Source of the DNA: JAHCHG01 sp041745765
GTDB taxonomy: Bacteria > Acidobacteriota > Blastocatellia > Pyrinomonadales > Pyrinomonadaceae
DNA length: 64,000 bases
Direction: 5' to 3'
Assembly: GCA_041745765.1 (NCBI GenBank)
Contig: JBGTIH010000117.1
Span: forward strand, 1-64,000
In this document: one piece after another, positions 54,454 through 61,293 of the stretch
Position numbering within the stretch: position 1 is the first letter of the stretch
Layout of the letters: every line of letters starts with the position of its first letter
Program-made: the position numbers and the translations under genes
Notes under the pieces: generated by a model
Seen by the model: the letters and a program-made list of their open reading frames with translations, nothing else
Told to the model about the DNA's origin: nothing
Database searches by the model: none

Positions 54454-55209
54454 ATGAAGAAAACTTTGATTCTACTGATTGGCTTTATAATTTTTGCATC
54501 GAATAATTTTATTACAGCGCAAACAGTTGGAAAAGCAGAAGGTAACACCGATTTAAAAGATAAAACATTCGTATTGGTCGAACTTTTTACGAGCGAAGGC
54601 TGTCCGATGTGTCCTCCGGCAGACCATCTTTTGCAGAGATTGGAAAGCGAGCAGAAATTTAAAAATACGGAAGTCGTCACGCTTTCTCTGCACGTTGATT
54701 ACTGGAATCGTTCGGATTGGAAAGACGAATTTTCCTCGCCGATTTTTTCGCGGCGGCAGGATATTTACGCGCGGACTTTTCGCCAGCGCGACACATACAC
54801 GCCGCAGATGGTCGTTGACGGGCGCACGTCTTTTATCGGAAGCAACGCCGCCGAAGCGACTAAAGCGATTATTGCCAATGCCAAAAACGAAAAGGCAAAT
54901 ATCGAAATTTCCAACGAAAACAACAAACTAAAAGTAGAAATTTCCAAAATTCCGCCACGCGAAAATTCGACCGTTTTTCTGGCGATTACCGAAGATATTT
55001 CAGCAACCGGAAAAAAAAGTGGACACGCCTCGGTCGTCCGCGAACTCAGAACGCTCGGAATCATTACATCCGCGCAGAACGATTTTAAATATGAGCAAGC
55101 AATTCAACTCAATCCCGATTGGAAAAAGGAAAACCTGAAATTCGTTGTGTTTATTCAGGAAAATCAAAGCCGTAAAATTTTAGGCGTGAATCGAATAAAA
55201 GCTGAATAG
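54454..55209 (+). CDS. DUF1223 family exported thioredoxin-like protein
   Basis: 251 residues from MKKTLILLIGFIIFASNNFI, a signal peptide; the frame opening at 54403 is rejected, since CGGGGAAAA lies in front of 54454. VELFTSEGCPMCPPADHLLQ is the DUF1223 signature with a CxxC pair, then HVDYWNRSDWKDEFSS and YTPQMVVDGRTSFIGSN. Known members are periplasmic and of unknown function. Just upstream of the 970-bp inverted-repeat segment. Confidence 0.87.
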   Translation: MKKTLILLIGFIIFASNNFITAQTVGKAEGNTDLKDKTFVLVELFTSEGCPMCPPADHLLQRLESEQKFKNTEVVTLSLHVDYWNRSDWKDEFSSPIFSRRQDIYARTFRQRDTYTPQMVVDGRTSFIGSNAAEATKAIIANAKNEKANIEISNENNKLKVEISKIPPRENSTVFLAITEDISATGKKSGHASVVRELRTLGIITSAQNDFKYEQAIQLNPDWKKENLKFVVFIQENQSRKILGVNRIKAE

Positions 55210-55277
55210 ATTTGAATAAGAAATCCTTTAATTTGCCTCCAACTTATGTTCGCTGTCTCGTTTGAAATTAAACAACT

Positions 55278-55832
55278 GTGAAAATCACGTATGTCAAAAA
55301 AATACTTCGCGGACTTCGCTATTGTTCTTTACCAAAGTTGATTGACCGTCGCGTTGAAATCTGCTCGCTTGAAACTGTGGAATCAGATATTTTCGCTATT
55401 TTAGGCGGCGATTTGCCTACCAACTGTCGTCTTGTTTCACCTGAACAAATTTATCTTGAAGGGGCGATTGCCAAATACGGAATTATTGACGCTGCATTTT
55501 CCGTTTCAAACCGCCATCTTTTGGCTTGTCCGTTGATTGATAGTGAAACTTTGCGCGAACTCGGTTTTGTTTTGTCGGCAGAGGACAAAGAGGCTCTTGC
55601 TAAAAACGCTCTCGGAAGCGACGGCGAAGATGTCGGGCTGTTGGATACTTTGGCAGAAGACGCTGAAAAGAACGAAGCTTTGATAAAGTTGTTTTTGCGG
55701 TCGGACGCGCCGCAATCGCCGCGTTTTGCTTTGAAGTTGTCGGAGAATTATTTTCCGCAAACCTTCATTGTCGAAGATGCGTGTTTAACTAATAGCGGTT
55801 ATGTTTGGTTCAACAAGCATTTTTATATGTAA
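55278..55832 (+). CDS. Unknown protein carried by the inverted-repeat segment
   Basis: 184 residues with a GTG start (no other start nearby; weak RBS). No recognised family. KITYVKKILRGLRYCSLPKL and RLVSPEQIYLEGAIAKYGII, KLSENYFPQTFIVEDACLTN are visible; it is a compact soluble protein. It starts ~27 bp inside the left repeat and lacks its own promoter that I can see, so it may rely on outside transcription. Confidence 0.65.
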   Translation: MKITYVKKILRGLRYCSLPKLIDRRVEICSLETVESDIFAILGGDLPTNCRLVSPEQIYLEGAIAKYGIIDAAFSVSNRHLLACPLIDSETLRELGFVLSAEDKEALAKNALGSDGEDVGLLDTLAEDAEKNEALIKLFLRSDAPQSPRFALKLSENYFPQTFIVEDACLTNSGYVWFNKHFYM

Positions 55833-56130
55833 CGGAACAGCGAACAAATCATTGCACCGAAGCGCGAAACAGCGACTTTCTTAAAACGTTGCGTGTAAAA
55901 TCTTAGCTTGCGTATTGCTGGTTTCGCGCTCGGTGAACTCCGCCGTTCTGTTCAAAATAAAGCCTAAAAAAGTTTAAAGGCGTTTTTGCTAGGAGCGCTC
56001 GCATCCTTGCGTGCTTAGTGCGATAGCACGAAAACAATTTCAGATTCATTTAAGGCAAATTTATCGACAAAGGCATTTCACACCGCGAAGCGCGACGTGG
56101 CAGGCAGGCAGGGATGCGTGCGCTCCCTGC
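55831..56130. repeat. Hairpin-rich half of the inverted-repeat segment
   Basis: GCACCGAAGCGCGAAACAGC (55854-55873) against GCTGGTTTCGCGCTCGGTGA (55917-55935), and AGGAGCGCTCGCATCCTTGC (from 55991) against GCAGGGATGCGTGCGCTCCC (to ~56130). A motif GTTCTGTTCAAAATAAA appears at 55946 and inverted at the right end (~56155-56170). Confidence 0.65.
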
Positions 56131-56213
56131 GAAAACGTTAATTTTTTATTACGGTATTTATTTTGAACAGAACATAAGTTGGAGGCAATTTAAAGATTGA
56201 TGTAGTGTTGTTA

Positions 56214-56489
56214 TTACCAGCGAAGATCGTATTTTGAAAAATTCTCGCGCCAGTTTTCTTCTTCTTCGATTTTAAGAATCGGAATTTTGCCGTCGAAAAT
56301 GATTTCCGCGTCTAAATTGCGGCGCAGGCGATAAGTTCTGCCCGTCGGCGAACAGACGATTAAAGTCGCTTTTTCTTCGCCAAGCCGGGACAAAACGGCA
56401 AACCGCCAATCGTCTTTGGCGCGGTAGATAATTCGTGCGCCGATCGGCAGTTCGGACAGAAATTTTATTTTAGATTCGGGAGTTTCCAA
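56214..56489 (-). CDS. Small protein of unknown function downstream of the transpeptidase
   Basis: 91 residues if the TTG at 56489 is the start (LETPESKIKFLSELPIGARI); the frame is open much further upstream, but there it overlaps the transpeptidase gene in a different frame. The sequence RIIYRAKDDWRFAVLSRLGE and TLIVCSPTGRTYRLRRNLD has normal protein composition. Overlaps the end of the upstream gene by 25 bp, so it may be coupled. No family recognised. Confidence 0.5.
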   Translation of the reverse strand: METPESKIKFLSELPIGARIIYRAKDDWRFAVLSRLGEEKATLIVCSPTGRTYRLRRNLDAEIIFDGKIPILKIEEEENWRENFSKYDLRW

Positions 56490-57688
56490 GTTGTCTTTAA
56501 TTTCTCGTATTCGGCTGTCGGAAGTTGGATTAAAACCGGTTTTTTCGCCGGATCGAGCCAAGCTAAAATTTGTTCGATGTTTTCGCGTTTCATCGCCGTG
56601 CATCCGGCAGTTCCGGTTAATTCGTCCTTCCAGATATGTAGAAAAATACACGAGCCGCTGCCTTTTTTGACGGGATTTGAATTGTGTGCGACGAAAACGC
56701 CGAGATCGTATTCCGTACCGATTTCGAGCATTTTTTCCGAACTTTGCCAATCGAAATTGCCGATCTTAAAGCGGTCAACGATGCGGTTATAACTTGCCGA
56801 ATTTACATCGTCAACACATTCGGTCGAATCTGCGAGTCTGGTATAGGGAAGTTTGACGAATTCGGGTTTGGCGTTTGCTCCGAAAGCCGAAGTCAGATCA
56901 AAAACTCCGGCGGGCGATTTTCCGTCGCCTTCGCGTTTGAAATTTTGGGGTTTTTCCTTTAGAAGATATTCGAATTCATCGCTCCAAGCCAGACCGTTTT
57001 TGCCAATGACGACCGGAAACTCAACGCCTTTTTTTGTCCAATTCGCTTTTGCATCGGCGCGTTCAAAAAGTTGCGCCGCCGCCTGCCAATTGTTTGGGTT
57101 TATTGCAGTTACGGCGATTGCCTGAAGCGATTCCGCCAGCAGCAATTCGGGTTCATAAACTTTGAATTTGCGCTCCAGATCGGCTCGTTTAGTCATCCTA
57201 AAAGACTTGAATTTATCCATATAAGCGTTGACCGTGTTGAGGATTCCCTTAGAATATTCGCCTTTTTGAAATTCGGGAACGAGCTTCTGTTTTTGAGTTT
57301 TATCAAGCCAATCGTTTGATAAAATTTCTTCCGCGTCGCGCGTAACTTGCGTATGATATTTGCGATCGTTAATTGCAACGAGAAACAAAATGCCGTAACT
57401 CGGTTTAGTTTTTGATCCGACTTTCCAATTATTTGCCAGCGAAAGAGAATAATCAGAAATACTGATATTTCCGGTGGTTTTGATCGTTACGACAGCGATT
57501 TCCAAACCTTCGTTTTCCTCAAATTTGCGGAGTTTTTCTTCAAGTTGAATTTTAGCGCGAAGGTCTAAAACTTCGGCAAAATCGCTGACAAAGCCTTTCG
57601 GCGCAGGCAAAGTTTGCTGCTTCGCCTGCGCCGAAATCATTGTCGAACAGATTAGTAATAAAACTGTAAGTAGAAGCGTTTTTAACAT
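56465..57688 (-). CDS. TPM domain fused to L,D-transpeptidase (YkuD-like) domain
   Basis: 407 residues with a signal peptide (MLKTLLLTVLLLICSTMISA). Residues ~30-160: a TPM domain (FVSDFAEVLDLRAKIQLEEK; GLEIAVVTIKTTGNIS; YGILFLVAINDRKYHTQVTR). Residues ~225-400: an L,D-transpeptidase-type catalytic domain, with FVAHNSNPVKKGSGSCIFLH and ELTGTAGCTAMKRENI, in which His and Cys (GTAGCTAM) are the expected catalytic pair; GDGKSPAGVFDL fits the YkuD substrate region. This is an unusual fusion. It probably modifies peptidoglycan; the role of the TPM domain is unknown. Confidence 0.8.
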   Translation of the reverse strand: MLKTLLLTVLLLICSTMISAQAKQQTLPAPKGFVSDFAEVLDLRAKIQLEEKLRKFEENEGLEIAVVTIKTTGNISISDYSLSLANNWKVGSKTKPSYGILFLVAINDRKYHTQVTRDAEEILSNDWLDKTQKQKLVPEFQKGEYSKGILNTVNAYMDKFKSFRMTKRADLERKFKVYEPELLLAESLQAIAVTAINPNNWQAAAQLFERADAKANWTKKGVEFPVVIGKNGLAWSDEFEYLLKEKPQNFKREGDGKSPAGVFDLTSAFGANAKPEFVKLPYTRLADSTECVDDVNSASYNRIVDRFKIGNFDWQSSEKMLEIGTEYDLGVFVAHNSNPVKKGSGSCIFLHIWKDELTGTAGCTAMKRENIEQILAWLDPAKKPVLIQLPTAEYEKLKTTWKLPNLK

Positions 57689-57703
57689 TTATCCGGCAAA
57701 AAC

Positions 57704-58507
57704 TTAGTCTTCAAAAGGCAGATCGTGCTGCTTTGCTTTCTGGCTTGCCGCGTAAAAACGCAAGCCGACGGAAATCATCAAGATCGAGATTCCGATCCAG
57801 ATGAAAACCCACAAAATCGCGGGAATTCCGGTCGCTTCCGCCATATTGACGGCATCGGAATGTCCGCCGGTCGAAGCGGTAATTAAAAACAGATCTTTTA
57901 ATTGGAAAATCGCATTGAGCAAACATTGAACGGCGAGAAACGCCAGAGAGAAATTTACCCATTTCAAACTCGCAAAATGCGCGATTGCGAAAAGTCCGGC
58001 GGTCAAGATTGCGCCGGAGAAAATTGTAAAAAGTATACTTCCAAAACTGACTTGCAGGGAAAAGATGTTGAAAACGGGGAATAAAAGTCCGAAAACGAGC
58101 GTCATAATTCCGATAAAACCGGCGGAAAAATAAAGCGCGTTGCGCGATGAATAATTAAAACGCATCCAGACAAGAAGTAATGTGCCGAAAAGCGTCGTGC
58201 CGAGATAGCCCGCGCTTGAAATAAAGAGCGAAGCTAGCCAACCCGAAGGCGCAGACCAGACAACGCCGCTCGTATCGGGCGAAACCGTCAGACTCTGCAC
58301 CGGACTTCCCGTAATGACCGCCGCTAAAACGTGGCTACCTTCGTGAACGAAGGTTGCGAAAAGTTGAAGCGGATAAACGAGATAATTCAAAAGCGGCAAA
58401 TATGCTGACAAAAACCATAAAGCGACACTGACAATCGTGGCGACCAGCAATAATGTAAGCTGCGGCTTAACATCTTCGGCTAACTTATATTTCATTCTGT
58501 TTTTCAT
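57704..58507 (-). CDS. M50B-like membrane metalloprotease
   Basis: 267 residues with about six hydrophobic segments. H55-E56-x2-H59 (FATFVHEGSHVLAAVITG) is the zinc motif of the M50 family, inside the membrane. SPDTSGVVWSAPSGWLASLF follows. Such proteins are often predicted intramembrane proteases; no substrate is visible. An alternative start at residue 5 (ATG) is possible. It lies 15 bp upstream of the transpeptidase gene, same strand, so they may form an operon. Confidence 0.82.
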   Translation of the reverse strand: MKNRMKYKLAEDVKPQLTLLLVATIVSVALWFLSAYLPLLNYLVYPLQLFATFVHEGSHVLAAVITGSPVQSLTVSPDTSGVVWSAPSGWLASLFISSAGYLGTTLFGTLLLVWMRFNYSSRNALYFSAGFIGIMTLVFGLLFPVFNIFSLQVSFGSILFTIFSGAILTAGLFAIAHFASLKWVNFSLAFLAVQCLLNAIFQLKDLFLITASTGGHSDAVNMAEATGIPAILWVFIWIGISILMISVGLRFYAASQKAKQHDLPFED

Positions 58508-58574
58508 AAAATTCCTTCCTGATTCTGAAAACTTTACGTTCTATTCTACACTAAAGTTTCGGTTTAGTTAATAC

Positions 58575-59072
58575 TTATTTATTAGTTGTCAATTGATTAT
58601 CTTCGGTTGCCGCTTTAAAGTCGGACTTTCCGCCGGTTTTCAATTCCAATTTAATCTCGGTAATTTCGATGTCCTTTTGAACAGCTTTGCACATATCGTA
58701 AATTGTTAGAGCGGCAACACTTACGGCGATCAGGGCTTCCATTTCAACGCCGGTTTGCGAAGCGGTTTTGGCTTCGGCTTCGAGATAAATTCCGTAATCT
58801 TTGATCTCGGCTTTGACTTCGACTTTTGAAAGATTGATTTGATGACACAGCGGAATTAATTCGGACGTTTTTTTTGCGCCCATAATTCCGGCGATTCGCG
58901 CGATTTCCAGCGGATTTCCTTTCGGATTCGTTTGAGTTTGCAAAGTTTCTACAGTTTCGGCGGAAAGCATAACCTTGCCGGACGCGACCGCGCGGCGTGC
59001 GCTGGTTGCTTTTTCGGAAACATCAACCATTTTGATTTTTCCCTGTTCGTCGAAATGCGAAAGTTTGCTCAT
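58575..59072 (-). CDS. moaC: Cyclic pyranopterin monophosphate synthase
   Basis: 165 residues. GIMGAKKTSELIPLCHQINL and MEALIAVSVAALTIYDMCKA are MoaC signatures with its catalytic residues (Lys, His, Asp). Makes the molybdopterin precursor cPMP. It lies 5 bp after ldh, which is 12 bp after moeA: a tight minus-strand group (moeA-ldh-moaC). The last ~15 residues (GKSDFKAATEDNQLTTNK) are extra. Confidence 0.96.
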   Translation of the reverse strand: MSKLSHFDEQGKIKMVDVSEKATSARRAVASGKVMLSAETVETLQTQTNPKGNPLEIARIAGIMGAKKTSELIPLCHQINLSKVEVKAEIKDYGIYLEAEAKTASQTGVEMEALIAVSVAALTIYDMCKAVQKDIEITEIKLELKTGGKSDFKAATEDNQLTTNK

Positions 59073-59077
59073 AAATT

Positions 59078-60022
59078 TCAGGTGATTTGGTTATAAGTTT
59101 TTTTCAGAATCTCCGCAGATTTTATCAAACCTTCTTTTTCATCGTCGCTGAGCGGAATTTCGATGACTTTTTTGATACCGTTGCGCCCGACGACGCACGG
59201 CAAACTCAAATAAATTCCTTCGATGCCGTATTGTCCGTTCGTCAGCGTCGAAACCGGCATAACGGTTCTTTCATTTCTTAAAATTGCTTCGCAAATCCGT
59301 ACGACGCTCGATGCGATGGCAAAAGATGTGTAGCCTTTGTTTCGTACGATTTCCGGCGCAGCTTTGCGGACTTTTTCGAGAATTTCATCGAAATCGAGAT
59401 GCAAATCTTCGGCAAATTCAAAAAGCGGTGTTCCGGCAACTGTTGCCGAACTCCACGTAGCGATTTCCGAATCGCCGTGTTCGCCGATGATATATGCGTG
59501 AACCGAACGCGCTTCGATGCCGAGTTTTTCGCCTAAAATCATCCGCAAACGCGCCGTATCTAAAACCGTTCCCGAACTGATTACCTGCGAAACCGGCAAA
59601 CCCGATTCTTCCTGCGCGGCTTGCGCCAGAATATCAACCGGATTCGTCGTCATTAAAATTATGCCGTCAAATGCGGTTTTCTTGATTTCTCTAACAATTT
59701 CGCGAATTACGGAAACATTCCGATTCAAAAGTTCGAGCCGCGATTCGCCGGATTTCGTTCCCGCGCCGGCGGCGATCACGACAATATCAGCATCGGCTAA
59801 ATCCTCATAATCGCCCGCCCAAATCCGTGTCGGTTGGTTGAGCGGAACGCATTGCTGCAAATCCATAACCTCGCCGATCAGACGTTTCCGGTCTTGATCG
59901 AGAACGACGATTTCTTCGGCAATCCCGCGCAAAAGCAAAGCGTACGCCGATGTCGAACCGACGTGACCGCAGCCGATAATTGCAATCCGATTTAAGTTTG
60001 TAGAATCTGTGTTTTTTGGCAT
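59078..60022 (-). CDS. ldh: L-lactate dehydrogenase family protein
   Basis: 314 residues. NAD fold IIGCGHVGSTSAYALL, Asp43-Arg in VVLDQDRKR, SGESRLELLNRN (Arg95), DTARLR (Asp155, Arg158) and the catalytic His182 in GEHGDSEIATWS. It belongs to the LDH/MDH superfamily. The specificity position is Gln in LDH and Arg in MDH; here the aligned residue is Thr89 (AGAGTKSGESRL), so its substrate is not certain. It sits between moeA and moaC. Confidence 0.9.
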   Translation of the reverse strand: MPKNTDSTNLNRIAIIGCGHVGSTSAYALLLRGIAEEIVVLDQDRKRLIGEVMDLQQCVPLNQPTRIWAGDYEDLADADIVVIAAGAGTKSGESRLELLNRNVSVIREIVREIKKTAFDGIILMTTNPVDILAQAAQEESGLPVSQVISSGTVLDTARLRMILGEKLGIEARSVHAYIIGEHGDSEIATWSSATVAGTPLFEFAEDLHLDFDEILEKVRKAAPEIVRNKGYTSFAIASSVVRICEAILRNERTVMPVSTLTNGQYGIEGIYLSLPCVVGRNGIKKVIEIPLSDDEKEGLIKSAEILKKTYNQIT

Positions 60023-60034
60023 TTTGGATAGATT

Positions 60035-61228
60035 TTAAGCTAAAAACAAAATTTCCGCGACATCGCCCCGCGCTAAATTTTTATTTTGCGGAACGAAAAC
60101 CAGCGCCTCGGCACGCGAAAAGGCGATAAAATTCGACGAACCGGAAAAGCGCAGAGTTTCGATTTCGAGTTCGCCTTTTTCGTTTGTTTGAAGCGAAACA
60201 GGAAAAAGCGCGTCGCGTTCTTTAGTTGCTTTGATCAGATGCGTCAGTTTTGCAAAACCTTTTTTTAATTCGGCATTTTTCGCGTTTTGCATCAATAAAA
60301 GCGCGGTTCGCGCAAATACGAAAAACGTGACGGCGACCGAAACCGGATTTCCCGGAAGCCCGAAAATTAAAGTATTTTCCAGTTTCGCGAAAACGGTCGG
60401 TTTTCCGGGTTTTAAGTTGACTTTTTCAAAGAAAAGCTCCGCGCCGGTTTCTCTCAGAGCGGGTTTTGTAAAATCATAATCGCCGACCGAAACGCCGCCC
60501 GAAATTATTAAAAGATCGCACGATTTTGCCGCTTTATCAATTAAATCTTTCAGATTTTCGAGATCGTCTGCCGCAATCGGTAAAACCTCGACTTCGGCGA
60601 AATCTCCGGCAAATGCCGCAAGCATCCACGAATTTGAATTGCGAATCTGGTCTTTTTGTGGTTTTTGCGAAATATCAACAATCTCGCTGCCTGTTGCTAA
60701 AATTACAACTTTCGGTTTTCGTGCAACTTTCACCGTTTCATAACCGAACGACGCGAGCGTCGCAACCATATTTTTGGTCACGATTTCGCCTGCATCGAAA
60801 ATTTTTTCGCCCGCTTTCATCTCGACGGATTTTCTGACGATATTTTGATTTTCTTTTGTGGGTTTCAAAATGTTGATAAAACCATTTTCTTCCTTAGTTT
60901 CTTCAACCATTTGGACCGAATCGGCACCTTCGGGAACCGGTGCACCGGTCATAATTCTGACCGCTTCGCCGGAATTTAATGCACTGTGAAAACCTTTTCC
61001 GGCAACAGATTCGCCAACAATTTTCAGTTTAACGGGCGCATTTTTCGTGTCATCTGTTTTCACCGCAAATCCGTCCATCTGCGAACGGTCAAACGGCGGC
61101 AAATCCATATCGGCGCGAATTTCTTCAGCTAAAACTCTGCCGACAACTTCCGATAAATACGCAGTTTCGCTTTCGAGCGTAAAACTTTCCTTTCTAATAA
61201 TTTCTAATGCTTTTGAAATTGGAATCAT
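60035..61228 (-). CDS. moeA: Molybdopterin molybdotransferase
   Basis: 397 residues. MoeA inserts molybdenum into adenylated molybdopterin. PPFDRSQMDGFAVKTDDTKN near residue 60, GEAVRIMTGAPVPEGADSVQ, SGGVSVGDYDF and FGLPGNPVSVAVTFFVFART are its domain signatures. It is the first gene of a group with ldh and moaC. No GTP/Mo accessory genes are in the window. Confidence 0.96.
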   Translation of the reverse strand: MIPISKALEIIRKESFTLESETAYLSEVVGRVLAEEIRADMDLPPFDRSQMDGFAVKTDDTKNAPVKLKIVGESVAGKGFHSALNSGEAVRIMTGAPVPEGADSVQMVEETKEENGFINILKPTKENQNIVRKSVEMKAGEKIFDAGEIVTKNMVATLASFGYETVKVARKPKVVILATGSEIVDISQKPQKDQIRNSNSWMLAAFAGDFAEVEVLPIAADDLENLKDLIDKAAKSCDLLIISGGVSVGDYDFTKPALRETGAELFFEKVNLKPGKPTVFAKLENTLIFGLPGNPVSVAVTFFVFARTALLLMQNAKNAELKKGFAKLTHLIKATKERDALFPVSLQTNEKGELEIETLRFSGSSNFIAFSRAEALVFVPQNKNLARGDVAEILFLA

Positions 61229-61293
61229 TCGTTTTTAAGTATCGATATATTTGATAATTTTCAGCATTTTTTATGTTACACCGAATCCGAATT

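Larger units (their letters stand above)
55226..56195. mobile_element. 970-bp segment bounded by 26-bp inverted repeats
   Basis: The ends are CTTTAATTTGCCTCCAAC... (55226-55251) and the reverse complement at 56170-56195, 25 of 26 bases identical (core TTGCCTCCAACTTATGTTC). Inside: one gene (55278-55832), then ~360 bp of non-coding DNA with two further inverted repeats (55831-55956 and 55991-56130). No transposase and no clear target-site duplication are present. Possibly a non-autonomous transposon; a gene-cassette origin is less likely. Confidence 0.6.

Noticed and set aside
55226..56195. Integron gene cassette with attC
   Set aside because: The ends (TTGCCTCCAAC / GTTGGAGGCAA) resemble the core but are at both ends of the segment rather than together in a hairpin after the gene, the last base does not fit GTTRRRY, and there is no integrase gene. 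Kept only as a possible alternative.
56490..56750. N-terminal part of the minus-strand frame 56214-56750
   Set aside because: It overlaps the transpeptidase catalytic domain in a different frame, with Arg-rich composition and no RBS; only the part beyond the transpeptidase stop looks like protein.
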